DNA of 64,000 bases from NCBI GenBank assembly GCA_036494675.1, contig DASXOA010000533.1:36089-100088 (forward strand). The letters run 5' to 3'. Positions 33,693 to 42,235 of this stretch are shown piece after piece (within the stretch, counting starts at the first letter, position 1; each line of letters starts with the position of its first letter). A program made the position numbers and the translations under genes. The notes under the pieces are model-generated. The model ran no database searches. It was not told where the DNA came from and saw only the letters and a list, made by a program, of their open reading frames with translations. This stretch comes from Rugosimonospora sp036494675 (GTDB lineage Bacteria > Actinomycetota > Actinomycetes > Mycobacteriales > Micromonosporaceae).

Positions 33693-34904
33693 ATGACGAC
33701 TCCCTCCGGCCGGGCCAACGTGCCCGGTTCGCAGGCCCGAGCCAGCGGTCGTGCCGGTGTACCCGCTGCCCGCGGCTCCGTGACCACCCCGCCGGCCCGC
33801 CGGCCCGTCGACTCCGGCGTGGGCTCCGGGCCCGGCGGTGGAGGTCCGGGCGGCGGCAACGGTGGCGGACGCGGCCCGGGTGGCCCACAGGGGCCGGGCG
33901 GCTCGCCGGGCCGGCAGTACCGGGGGCGGCGCCGGCCACACTGGGGCCGCATCGCCCTCGTGGTCGGGGCGGCGGTGGCGTTGGTCGCGGTGCTCTCCGG
34001 GTTCGGGGTGTTCCTGTACTCCCGGCACCTCGACTCCCAGATCGCGCGGACCGACCCGTTCGGGCAGATCACCGGTGGCCGGCCGCCCGTGCTCGCCAAG
34101 GGCGCGATGAACATCCTGCTGCTCGGCAGCGACTCGCGCGATCCGGACGAGAAGGCGGACGCCGGCTCGCGTACGGACACGATCATCCTGATGCACATGC
34201 AGGCGGACCATAAGCACGCCTACCTGATCTCGATCCCGCGCGACACCTACGTCAATGTCCCGGGCCACGGCGACAACAAAATCAACTCCGCTTTCGCGTT
34301 CGGGGGCCTGCCGCTGGTCATCGAGACGGTCGAGGGCTTCACCGGCGTACACGTCGACCACCTGGCGCTGATCGACTTCGGCGGCTTCCAGCAGGTGACC
34401 GACGCGCTGGGCGGCGTGGACATGCAGGTGGATCAGACGATCACCTCGATCCACCCGCCGTACCGGGTGTTCAAGAAGGGCCTGGACCACTTCGACGGTG
34501 CGCAGGCACTGGACTACGTACGGCAGCGGTACCAGTTCCCGGATGGCGACATCACCCGGGAAAAGCACCAGCAGGAGTTCCTGAAGGACATCATGGACAA
34601 GGCGGCGAGTACGGGCACGTTGACCAGCCCCAGCAAGCTCAACGGCTTCCTTCAGGCGGTCACCAAGTCGATGACCGTGGACAAGGACTTCTCGCTGGCC
34701 GACATGGCCTGGCAGTTCCACAGCCTGCGCAGCAGCGACCTGACGTTCATGACGAGCCCGTACAGCGGCTTCGGCACCCGGGACGGGCAGAGCGTGGTGC
34801 TCTCCAACCACGACAAGGCCTCCGCCCTGTACGACGCGGTCGCGAAGGACACGGTGGCCAGCTACCTGGCGACCGCGTCGGCGTCACCGACGCCGGGTCA
34901 GTAG
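33693..34904 (+). CDS. LytR-CpsA-Psr (LCP) family protein 1
   Basis: A 403-residue membrane-anchored enzyme of the LCP family, which transfers wall teichoic acid, arabinogalactan or capsule polymers from a lipid carrier to peptidoglycan. A glycine/proline-rich cytoplasmic tail of about 85 residues precedes one membrane helix (about 87-110). The LCP domain includes NILLLGSDSRDPDE, RTDTIILMHM, LISIPRDTYVNVPG, KINSAFAFGG, and ALDYVRQRYQFPDGDITRE, containing the conserved arginines and aspartates. TACCCT seven bases before the ATG indicates a leaderless transcript. It is the first of three LCP genes in a row. Confidence 0.94.
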   Translation: MTTPSGRANVPGSQARASGRAGVPAARGSVTTPPARRPVDSGVGSGPGGGGPGGGNGGGRGPGGPQGPGGSPGRQYRGRRRPHWGRIALVVGAAVALVAVLSGFGVFLYSRHLDSQIARTDPFGQITGGRPPVLAKGAMNILLLGSDSRDPDEKADAGSRTDTIILMHMQADHKHAYLISIPRDTYVNVPGHGDNKINSAFAFGGLPLVIETVEGFTGVHVDHLALIDFGGFQQVTDALGGVDMQVDQTITSIHPPYRVFKKGLDHFDGAQALDYVRQRYQFPDGDITREKHQQEFLKDIMDKAASTGTLTSPSKLNGFLQAVTKSMTVDKDFSLADMAWQFHSLRSSDLTFMTSPYSGFGTRDGQSVVLSNHDKASALYDAVAKDTVASYLATASASPTPGQ

Positions 34905-34934
34905 TCGATCGTTAACCATCCGTAGTATCCGGTA

Positions 34935-34969
34935 AAAGGTGTGCCGAGCTTGTTCCGGTCTGCACCTTT
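34935..34969 (+). terminator. Possible hairpin between LCP genes 1 and 2
   Basis: AAAGGTG (34935-34941) and CACCTTT (34963-34969) form a seven-base stem with an internal CCG/CGG pairing in the loop. The region is unusually rich in A and T. It may end transcription of the first LCP gene or be part of a leader for the second. Confidence 0.4.
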
Positions 34970-35064
34970 CCCGATGACTTGCACCCAACTCGGGCTCGCA
35001 TCTGCCCTGACCCATACGTACAGTGCATGTTGTTCTCGAAGATTTCTCGCGACAGGAGCCGGTA

Positions 35065-36342
35065 GTGCAGTACGCCTCCAGCGCGGCCCGCGGACCGTCC
35101 GACGACGACCGGTCCGCCGGCGATCGGCGCCGCAACGGGCGGGCGGGTGGCGGCCCACCGCGTCAGCGCGGCGGAGCCGGACCCTCCAAGAACAGTGGGC
35201 GCAAGCGCCGGGATCCGCTCTGGGCCAAGCTCCTGGTGATCTTCGGCGCGTTGCTGATGCTGACCAGCGGTGTGGCCATCTTCGGCACCAAGGCGCTGCT
35301 CGCCGAGGCGACCAAGAGCGTGTCGCAGCAGAACCTGCTCGGCTCGGCCGGCGCGGACCGGACCCACGCGACAGTCAACGGGGCGAAGAACATCCTGCTG
35401 GTCGGCGTGGACTCCCGGCCGGACCAGAGCGCGAGCGACCTGGTCCGCTCGGACTCCATCATCATTCTGCACATCCCGGCCACCCACGATCAGGGCTACA
35501 TGATCTCGATTCCCCGGGACACGTACGTGGACATCCCCGCGTACGACAACGGGAAAGACAAGTACAACGGTGGTCGCGACAAGATCAATGCGGCGTTCGC
35601 GTTCGGCGGTCAGGGCCTGACCGGTGACGCCGCGCGCCAGCACGGGTTCGAGTTGCTGGAGAAGACGATCCAGGCGCTGCCGGGCATGTCGAGCATCAAG
35701 TTCGACGCCGGCGCGATCGTGGACTTCACCGGCTTCCAGCAGGTGGTCTCGGTACTCGGCGGCGTGACCATGTACGTCGACGAGACCACGAAGTCGATCC
35801 ACGTCGGTTTCACCAAGAGCGGCAAGGAAGAAGAGCCGTTCCACATCAACTCCGACGGTACGGTCGGCAGCGCGGTCCCCGGCGTGACACCCGAGACGTA
35901 CACCCAGGGCACGCACCACCTGTCGGCCTGGCAGGCGCTGGACTACGTGCGCCAGCGCGACCTGCTGGCCAACGGCGACGGCGATTACGGCCGCCAGCGC
36001 CACCAGCAGCAGTTCATCAAGGCGATCTTCAAGGAGATCCTGAGCAGCGGAACGCTGACCAACCCGTCCAAGCTGAGCAAGGTTCTCGACACGGTCGGCA
36101 AGGCGATGACCGTCGACAGCGGCGGCGTCAGCATCGAGGACTGGATCTTCGCGATGCGTAACATCGGCGCGAACGACCTGCTCACCATCAAGACCAACGA
36201 CGGTCAGTACAGCACCCAGATGATCAATGGGCAGAGCGTCCAGACGCTCGACGACACCAGCATGCAACTGCTGCAGTCCGTCGTCACCGACTCGGTCGGC
36301 AGCTTCGTTCAGATCCACCCGGACTGGGTCGCGACGAGCTGA
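35065..36342 (+). CDS. LytR-CpsA-Psr (LCP) family protein 2
   Basis: A 425-residue LCP-family ligase. The charged cytoplasmic tail (about 50 residues) is followed by one membrane helix in LWAKLLVIFGALLMLTSGVA. The LCP domain shows NILLVGVDSRPDQ, RSDSIIILHI, MISIPRDTYVDIP, KINAAFAFGGQ, GFQQVVSVLGGVTMYVD and ALDYVRQRDLL. A 35-residue insertion around KEEEPFHINSDG distinguishes it from its neighbours. The GTG at 35065 has CAGGAG six bases upstream. A 12-codon ORF starting at 35027 ends in TAG overlapping this GTG. Polymer specificity is unknown. Confidence 0.93.
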   Translation: MQYASSAARGPSDDDRSAGDRRRNGRAGGGPPRQRGGAGPSKNSGRKRRDPLWAKLLVIFGALLMLTSGVAIFGTKALLAEATKSVSQQNLLGSAGADRTHATVNGAKNILLVGVDSRPDQSASDLVRSDSIIILHIPATHDQGYMISIPRDTYVDIPAYDNGKDKYNGGRDKINAAFAFGGQGLTGDAARQHGFELLEKTIQALPGMSSIKFDAGAIVDFTGFQQVVSVLGGVTMYVDETTKSIHVGFTKSGKEEEPFHINSDGTVGSAVPGVTPETYTQGTHHLSAWQALDYVRQRDLLANGDGDYGRQRHQQQFIKAIFKEILSSGTLTNPSKLSKVLDTVGKAMTVDSGGVSIEDWIFAMRNIGANDLLTIKTNDGQYSTQMINGQSVQTLDDTSMQLLQSVVTDSVGSFVQIHPDWVATS

Positions 36343-36475
36343 TCGCCATCCAGAACGTCCGGCTACTCTTGGGCGACCGCGGGTCGTCCGGGAGTGCCGG
36401 GCGTGAGCACGCGCGGTAACGGGTTTCTCCGGTACGTACGGGGTCGCGATTCGTGAGACCTGTTCGTACAGTTGG

Positions 36476-38101
36476 ATGAACGTTTCGGTCGCGGCGCTCC
36501 CGGGAGGCACTACGTCCACCACCGGTCGATCCGACGTCACGCCGCCGGCCGAGCCACGGGTGCCCATCGGGCCGCCACCAGGCGGCGCGGCTCAGGCGAC
36601 CGAACCCGTCCCCGCCGAGGATCCCACCCATCTCGAACCCGGTGACACCGCCGCGGGTTTGCGCATCCCGACGCAGAGGCGCTCCATTGAGGACGCGTCG
36701 GGCCAGGGCGGCCCGCCCGTCAACGAGTCGCCCGTCAACGAGTCGCCCGTCAACGAGTCGCCCGGCGGCGAGTCGCCCGGCGGCGAGTCGCATCGTGACG
36801 AGCCGCATCGTGACGAGCCGCATCGTGACGAGCCGAGCGGCGACGTCGCCGTCGAGCCGAGCGTCGAGCCGGCCGGGGATTCCGGCGCTGATCCGGGGTC
36901 CACTGTGGAGCTCGGATCCACGGATCCCGGGCCTACCGTCGACCCTGTGTCCACTGTGGACTCCGAAGCCGAAGCCGGAACCGATCCCGACCCCCTCCCC
37001 GACGTCGAAGGCGGCAGCGACGCGGCGGCCAGCCCGGACCCGCTCGTGGTGCCGCCCCTCGTCCGGGGCCGGCGAACCCCGCTGTGGGCGAAGGTGCTCG
37101 TGGCGTTCGGCAGCCTCCTTGTCCTGCTCTCCGCCGGTACCGTGGTCGGGCTACACGTCCTTGCCGGCAGGTACGACAAGTCCGTGCACAAGGCGGTGCT
37201 GATCGACCCGGGAGCCCGGGTCCAGCCGAGCGACGACGGCGGCCTCGGGGCGCCGTTCGTCGGACCGGCGATCACCGGCCCGCTGAACTTCCTGCTGCTC
37301 GGCTCGGATGCGCGGGACACCGACCCCAGCAACGGCCAGCGGTCGGACACGATCATCCTGGTACACATCCCGGCCAGCCTCGACCGGGCGTACCTCATCT
37401 CGATCCCCCGGGACCTGCGCGTGCAGATCCCGGCCGACCCGGCGACCGGGTTCAAGGGTGGCCACCAGAAGATCAACGCGGCCTTCAACTTCGGCGGCGG
37501 TGGCGTCGGCGGCTTCCAACTGCTCTCCAAGACGCTCAACCAGCTGATCAATATCAAGTTCGACGGAGCGGCGATCATCAACTTCGACGGCTTCCAGCGG
37601 GCCGTCAACCTCCTCGGCGGCGTGGACATGTGCATCGACGAGAAGACGAAGTCCATCCACACCGATGTCACCTACCAGGTCGGCTGCCAGCACCTGCTTC
37701 CGTGGCAGGCGCTGGACTACGTCCGGCAGCGCGAACTGCTGCCGGAGGGCGACTTCGACCGCCAGCGCCACCAGCAGCAGTTCCTCAAGGCGATCTTCCA
37801 GGAGGCGGAGAGCCAGGGCATCACCGGCAACCCGTTGAAGCTCGACCAACTGATCCGCTCGGTGGGTAGCGCGCTGACCGTCGACACCAACGGGGTACCC
37901 CTGGCCAACCTGGTCTTCGGGCTCAAGAACATCGATTCGTCGTCGCTGGTCGGCATCAAGCTCCCGTCGGAGCCGCAGACCATCGGCGGGGTCAGCTACG
38001 TCGTCGCGGACCATGAAGCCACCTCGCTTTACCAGGCGATTGCCTCGGACACACTGGAAGATTGGGTGGCGGCCAACCCGAGTTGGGTGAACGCGATTTA
38101 G
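36476..38101 (+). CDS. LytR-CpsA-Psr (LCP) family protein 3, with long repetitive N-terminal tail
   Basis: A 541-residue LCP protein. The N-terminal cytoplasmic region of about 200 residues is acidic and repetitive: PVNES three times, PGGES twice, HRDEP three times, then SVEP/STV-type repeats. A membrane helix follows in LWAKVLVAFGSLLVLLSAGT. The catalytic domain has NFLLLGSDARDTDP, RSDTIILVHI, LISIPRDLRVQIP, KINAAFNFGGG, GFQRAVNLLGGVDMCID and ALDYVRQRELLPEGDF. A single cysteine pair (MCID, VGCQH) may form a disulphide outside. TACAGT lies three bases before the ATG, so the promoter is less certain than for the first LCP gene. Confidence 0.93.
   Translation: MNVSVAALPGGTTSTTGRSDVTPPAEPRVPIGPPPGGAAQATEPVPAEDPTHLEPGDTAAGLRIPTQRRSIEDASGQGGPPVNESPVNESPVNESPGGESPGGESHRDEPHRDEPHRDEPSGDVAVEPSVEPAGDSGADPGSTVELGSTDPGPTVDPVSTVDSEAEAGTDPDPLPDVEGGSDAAASPDPLVVPPLVRGRRTPLWAKVLVAFGSLLVLLSAGTVVGLHVLAGRYDKSVHKAVLIDPGARVQPSDDGGLGAPFVGPAITGPLNFLLLGSDARDTDPSNGQRSDTIILVHIPASLDRAYLISIPRDLRVQIPADPATGFKGGHQKINAAFNFGGGGVGGFQLLSKTLNQLINIKFDGAAIINFDGFQRAVNLLGGVDMCIDEKTKSIHTDVTYQVGCQHLLPWQALDYVRQRELLPEGDFDRQRHQQQFLKAIFQEAESQGITGNPLKLDQLIRSVGSALTVDTNGVPLANLVFGLKNIDSSSLVGIKLPSEPQTIGGVSYVVADHEATSLYQAIASDTLEDWVAANPSWVNAI
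36716..36835 (+). repeat. Eight 15-base tandem units in LCP gene 3
   Basis: Eight perfect-length units: CCCGTCAACGAGTCG three times, CCCGGCGGCGAGTCG twice, CATCGTGACGAGCCG three times. They encode PVNES, PGGES and HRDEP. Copies within each group are identical, which suggests recent expansion. Confidence 0.95.
36898..36961. repeat. Two GTCCACTGTGGA-type palindromes in LCP gene 3
   Basis: GTCCACTGTGGAG at 36898-36910 and GTCCACTGTGGAC at 36949-36961, 51 bases apart in the repetitive N-terminal part of the gene. Confidence 0.55.
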
Positions 38102-38110
38102 GCTGCGCTG

Positions 38111-38437
38111 ATGCGCATCCCTGACGTGAGTTGCACCCAGCTTCCCGACGACGCCTACCTCATCGACGTACGTGAGGATGATGAGTGGCGGGCCGGGCAC
38201 GCCCCGGCGGCGGTACACCTGCCGATGATGCAGCTACCCGAACGGCTGGGCGAAGTCCCGACAGCGGGCGACGTGGTGATCGTCTGCCGGTCCGGGCACC
38301 GTTCGGCCGAGGTGGTCCGGTTCCTCCTGGCGCAGGGGTACGACAACGTCCGCAACCTCACCGACGGCATGTTCGGTTGGGCCGCGGCCGCTCGTCCCCT
38401 GGTCAGCGAGGACGGCGGCGACCCGGTCATCTTGTAG
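38111..38437 (+). CDS. Rhodanese-domain protein
   Basis: A 108-residue single-domain rhodanese. The active-site loop VCRSGHRSAEV holds the sulphur-accepting cysteine and the basic residues expected of a thiosulphate or persulphide sulphurtransferase. The family start YLIDVREDDEWRAGHAPAAV and the closing NLTDGMFGW are also present. It has no signal peptide and acts in the cytoplasm. TAGGCT, overlapping the stop codon of the LCP gene, lies six bases before the ATG, giving a leaderless start. The physiological sulphur donor and acceptor are unknown. Confidence 0.95.
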   Translation: MRIPDVSCTQLPDDAYLIDVREDDEWRAGHAPAAVHLPMMQLPERLGEVPTAGDVVIVCRSGHRSAEVVRFLLAQGYDNVRNLTDGMFGWAAAARPLVSEDGGDPVIL

Positions 38438-38450
38438 GCACGGCTCCTCC

Positions 38451-39260
38451 GTGGATCAAGAGGACCGGCTGGTCTTCGCGCACCGGGGCTCATCCGAAGC
38501 CCTGCCCGAGCACACCTTGGGCGCCTACCTGCGAGCCGTCGACGAGGGTGCCGATGGGCTGGAGTGTGACGTTCGGCTGACCCGGGACGGTCACCTGGTC
38601 TGCCTGCACGACCGCCGGCTGGAGCGCACCAGCAACGGTCGGGGGGTGGTCAGCGAGCACACCCTGGCCGAGTTGAACCGGTTGGATTTCGGGTCCTGGC
38701 ACCCGCAGTGGCCGGACAGCGCCGACGACCTCATCCTGGAACGTTCCGGCGGGCGTGAGGCGCTCGCCAGCGTGCTCACCCTGGACCGGCTGCTCGACGT
38801 CACGCAGGCCGCCGGCCGGCCGATCCGGCTGCTGATCGAGACGAAGCACCCGACCCGGTTCGGGCACGCCGTGGAGGAACGGTTGGTCGCCGTACTGCGC
38901 CGCCACGGGCTGGAACGGCCGGGGCAGGGCCCGGTACAGGTGACGGTCATGTCGTTCTCGCCCGGTGCGTTGCGCCGGGTCCGGCAACTGGCGCCTGAGC
39001 TGCCCACGGTGCTGTTGATGGACCTGTTGCCGCCCTGGCTGTGGGACGGCCGGCTGCCCTCGGGGATCCGGATCGGCGGCCCCGGGGTGCGGCTGCTGCG
39101 CAACCATCCGCGACTGGCCGAGCGGCTGCACAACCAGGGCAACCGGCTCTACGTGTGGACCGTGAACACACCGGCCGACGTGGACCTGGTGCTGGCGCTG
39201 GGCGCCGACGGGATCATCTCCGACCGGCCACGGTTCGTGCTGGACCGGCTGGGTCGATGA
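38451..39260 (+). CDS. Glycerophosphodiester phosphodiesterase
   Basis: A 269-residue GDPD-family enzyme with TIM-barrel fold that hydrolyses glycerophosphodiesters to glycerol-3-phosphate and an alcohol. The catalytic histidine pair and metal ligands are visible: FAHRGSSEALPEHTL, LECDVRLTRDGHLVCLHD and RLLIETKHP, with YVWTVNTPADV and GADGIISDRP near the end. No signal peptide is seen, so it is cytoplasmic. The GTG at 38451 begins 14 bases after the rhodanese stop, so the two may be cotranscribed. It could recycle phospholipid or teichoic-acid-like fragments. Confidence 0.95.
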   Translation: MDQEDRLVFAHRGSSEALPEHTLGAYLRAVDEGADGLECDVRLTRDGHLVCLHDRRLERTSNGRGVVSEHTLAELNRLDFGSWHPQWPDSADDLILERSGGREALASVLTLDRLLDVTQAAGRPIRLLIETKHPTRFGHAVEERLVAVLRRHGLERPGQGPVQVTVMSFSPGALRRVRQLAPELPTVLLMDLLPPWLWDGRLPSGIRIGGPGVRLLRNHPRLAERLHNQGNRLYVWTVNTPADVDLVLALGADGIISDRPRFVLDRLGR

Positions 39261-39356
39261 CGATCCGGAGCGTCCGGTCCAGACGGGGGCACCAGGGGTG
39301 CACGGTGGGGGCTTCGATGGGTTCCCCTGAGCGGCCTGATTAGGCACACTTCAACC

Positions 39357-40838
39357 GTGGCGTCGGACATGGAGGGGCTTTTCGCGGAGCTGACCGCGCT
39401 CACCGATATGGTCAACGCGGGGACGCCGGGCCTGACAGCGTTGCAGCGGATGGTGGAGTTCACCCAGGCCGCCGCGGGCGCGATGGGCACCGGATTCGTC
39501 GAGTACAGCTCCGTGGGCGGCCGGGTGATCGCGGCCAGCGGCGTGTCGGTGTGGGCGCTGGGCCGCCACGTCGACCCGGCCCAGCCCATGATCGTCCGGC
39601 TCATGTCCGGGGACCGCATCGTCGAACTCGGCCTCGACGAGATGTCCACCGAACTGCGCGAGTACATGAAGGAAGCCGGCGTGGGCCGCATGTTGGCCGC
39701 CAAGATCGAGTTGAGTCGCCGGGTGGTCGGCACGCTGCACACCTACTACTCGGACTCCGCCCCGGCCACCGCTGCCCAACGCAATGCGATGTCCCTCGCC
39801 GCCGCGTTGGTCGGGCATCTCTACATGGACGGTCAGGGACTGCCGGTCTACGGTGGCGAGCCGGCGACCGCCATGCCGGCCGACGCGATCGCGGTCGTCA
39901 ACGCGGACGGCACCGTCCGGTCCTGGAACGACGCGGCGGCCACGGTGACGGGCCGGCCGGCGGCGACCGCCCTGGGGCGCCCGCTTCCGGTGCGCGTGCC
40001 GACCCACGGGCAGGTGCTCGACCACCGCCTGCCGGACGGGCGGTGGCTGCAGGTACTGGCGACGGACCTGCCGGGTACCGGGGACCGGCTGGTCACGTTG
40101 CGCGACGTCACCCAGGCACACCGCCGGGAACAGGCCCGCGACCTGTTCGTCACGGTCACCAGCCACGAGCTGCGCACGCCGGTGACGGTGATCAAGGGGT
40201 ACGCGGACACGCTGGCAGATCACTGGGACGACCTGCCCGAGGAGGCCCGGCGGGACGCGGCACAGCGGCTCGGGCAGCGCTCGGGAGAGTTGGCCCGCCT
40301 GGTGGAGCGGCTCCTCTCGGCGGTCGGGGACGGGTCCGCACTGGGCGGCCCGGCCGCCGGCCTCCCCTTCGACCTCGGAGAGGCACTCCGTGAGGCGGTC
40401 TCCGAGCTGCCTGTCGAGATTCGGACAAATGTCCGGGTCGAGGTGCCGGATTACCTGCCGAAGGCGCTCGGTGAGCGCGCCACGGTCGCCACGGTGCTGT
40501 CCGAGCTGATCACCAACGCGGTCAAGTACGCCGACCCGGACAGCCCCGTCGAGCTGTCTACGCTGGCGGAAAGCCGCTCCGTGGGCTTCCGGGTCGCGGA
40601 CCGGGGCATCGGACTGTCTCCCGAACACGTTGAGCGTGCGTTCGATAGATTCTGGCAGGCTGAGTCGGGTAATCACCGTCGGTACGGGGGCGTGGGCCTC
40701 GGGTTGTACCTCGTCAGACGGCTCGTCGAGCGACAAAACGGATGGGTGTCCTTACGTCCACGCGAACTGGGCGGTACGGTCGCAGAAGTACGGCTACCAC
40801 GTGCGGACCAGGGGCCAGGGGAGGCTAAAGCGTGGTGA
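39357..40838 (+). CDS. GAF-PAS sensor histidine kinase
   Basis: A 493-residue cytoplasmic histidine kinase. A GAF domain (about residues 15-160) is followed by a PAS domain (about 170-260, ADAIAVVNADGTVRSWNDA), the HisKA domain with H270 in VTSHELRTPVTVIKG, and an HATPase domain with ELITNAVKYAD, DRGIGLSPEHVERAF and GGVGLGLYLVRRLVE. There is no membrane segment, so it senses an internal signal. No response regulator is adjacent. Its last bases overlap a gene for a small GHKL ATPase. The GTG at 39357 stands six bases after CACACT. Confidence 0.93.
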   Translation: MASDMEGLFAELTALTDMVNAGTPGLTALQRMVEFTQAAAGAMGTGFVEYSSVGGRVIAASGVSVWALGRHVDPAQPMIVRLMSGDRIVELGLDEMSTELREYMKEAGVGRMLAAKIELSRRVVGTLHTYYSDSAPATAAQRNAMSLAAALVGHLYMDGQGLPVYGGEPATAMPADAIAVVNADGTVRSWNDAAATVTGRPAATALGRPLPVRVPTHGQVLDHRLPDGRWLQVLATDLPGTGDRLVTLRDVTQAHRREQARDLFVTVTSHELRTPVTVIKGYADTLADHWDDLPEEARRDAAQRLGQRSGELARLVERLLSAVGDGSALGGPAAGLPFDLGEALREAVSELPVEIRTNVRVEVPDYLPKALGERATVATVLSELITNAVKYADPDSPVELSTLAESRSVGFRVADRGIGLSPEHVERAFDRFWQAESGNHRRYGGVGLGLYLVRRLVERQNGWVSLRPRELGGTVAEVRLPRADQGPGEAKAW

Positions 40839-41278
40839 CGGCGGTAGCGGAGCGCGCATGGTGCGTCGTCGTGCCGCACCATGCCCGAGGTGCCCGGCAG
40901 GCCCGGCACCGGATCGCGGGCGAACTCGCCGGCGCGATCAGCTCCGAGCTGCTGGCCGATGCCGTCGCCGTGGTCGCCGAACTGGTCGGCAACGCGATCC
41001 GGCACGCACGCCCGCTGCCCGGCGATGTGATCCGGGTGGCCTGGCGGGTGCGGGCCGGCGTCAGCCACCAGTTGCTGGAGGTCCGGGTGACCGACGGCGG
41101 TGCCGCCGAGGAGCCGCGCCAACGCAGCGTCGGCCCGGATTCGCTGGACGGCCGTGGTCTGACCATTGTCGATGCCCTCGCCGACCGGTGGGGTGTCGAG
41201 CGCGACGGGCTCGGCCAGAGCGTCTGGGCTGAGCTGAGTTTTCCGCACCGCGCACCGGAGCCGTCCACGGGTGTCTAA
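40835..41278 (+). CDS. ATP-binding protein (anti-sigma-like HATPase_c_2)
   Basis: A protein of about 147 residues made of one GHKL ATPase domain, of the kind used by serine-kinase anti-sigma factors (SpoIIAB/RsbW). The N-box is VAELVGNAIRHARP, the G1 region is EVRVTDGGAAEEP, and the G2 region is DGRGLTIVDALADRWGVE. In actinobacteria many such proteins act without an obvious sigma factor. The GTG at 40835 overlaps the previous TGA as GTGA; the GTG one codon earlier is equally possible. Overlap with the GAF-PAS kinase suggests joint expression and perhaps a shared signalling path. Confidence 0.88.
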   Translation: MTAVAERAWCVVVPHHARGARQARHRIAGELAGAISSELLADAVAVVAELVGNAIRHARPLPGDVIRVAWRVRAGVSHQLLEVRVTDGGAAEEPRQRSVGPDSLDGRGLTIVDALADRWGVERDGLGQSVWAELSFPHRAPEPSTGV

Positions 41279-41289
41279 GCTGAACGCCC

Positions 41290-42183
41290 GTGAGCAAGCG
41301 TCGGAAGACCTCCCGCACCGCGTCCCAGCAACCTGGCGAGCCCAAGCGGCAGAAGCTGCGTGACGTCTTCGTCCCCCGTCCGTTCCAGGGCCTGGCAGAT
41401 GAGCCGGAATGGATCGCGCTGCGCGAGCTCGTCCCCGCCGCGTCCGCGCCGCTGAAGCTGTCCGCGTCGCTGACCGAGCAGTACGGCGACCGTCCCGTCA
41501 CGCTGTCCACCGTGCTGCCGATGGCTCTGCCGGCGATGACCAAGCCGGACGGCCGGGTCCTCATCGGGCTCCAACGGCACGTGCAGTCCGGCGACGTGTC
41601 CCGGGACCTGTCGGTGGCACTGCTACGGGCGCTGGAGACCGAGCCGGGTGGCCAGGTGTCGATCCCGGCGCTGCCCGGCGAGGGGCCGCGCCTGCAGGAC
41701 GTGCTGGAGGACGGGCCGCTGGACGTCACCATGCACGACGGCTTCGGGTACTGGCTGGATGAGGGCGCCGACGAGGACCCGAACGTGGCGGCCTCCCTCG
41801 ACCGGGCCAACGCCTCCATCTACCCGACCGTACGGCTGTCCGCCGCCCATGCCGCCTACTGGTGCCGGGTGCCGGAGAAGTCGCACGTGCGCTGGGTGCT
41901 GGCGGAGGACGAGGACGTCGCGATGGACGCCCTGGCGCGGCTGTCGGCGGACGGCGCGCTGCTGCTCGGTGTGGGTACGAAGTTCGCCGGCATGTTCCGC
42001 GCGCACGGCCTGCTCGTACCGGTCTGGGATCTGCCCCGGGATCCGGAGGCCGGCGAGTGGGAGGCTCCGCTGGGCGACTTCACGAAGCGGTACGCCGAGG
42101 CGGTCGCCACGTCCGACCCGCTCACCCCGGAGCAGCGGCGGGCCCGTCAGGGGCTCCTGGGCCGTCAGATCACCCTGCGCTGA
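41290..42183 (+). CDS. DUF5926 family protein
   Basis: A 297-residue conserved actinobacterial protein of the DUF5926 family. It begins with a basic stretch (MSKRRKTSRTASQQPGEPK) and continues with the family phrases RDVFVPRPFQGLADEPEWIALRE, cut here into parts, and PMALPAMTKPDGRVLIGLQ. No membrane segment or catalytic motif is evident; the function is unknown. It resembles, in part, SEC-C-associated preprotein proteins, but no SEC-C motif is visible. TAAGCT eight bases before the GTG suggests a leaderless mRNA. Confidence 0.88.
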   Translation: MSKRRKTSRTASQQPGEPKRQKLRDVFVPRPFQGLADEPEWIALRELVPAASAPLKLSASLTEQYGDRPVTLSTVLPMALPAMTKPDGRVLIGLQRHVQSGDVSRDLSVALLRALETEPGGQVSIPALPGEGPRLQDVLEDGPLDVTMHDGFGYWLDEGADEDPNVAASLDRANASIYPTVRLSAAHAAYWCRVPEKSHVRWVLAEDEDVAMDALARLSADGALLLGVGTKFAGMFRAHGLLVPVWDLPRDPEAGEWEAPLGDFTKRYAEAVATSDPLTPEQRRARQGLLGRQITLR

Positions 42184-42235
42184 CTCGGCCCGCCCCCCCC
42201 GTTACCCGCTCTCAACCTCGTACCCGGTCACCGGC

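Noticed and set aside
36716..36835. Regular repeats considered as a CRISPR array
   Set aside because: The units are contiguous without spacers, a multiple of three in length and translated in frame.
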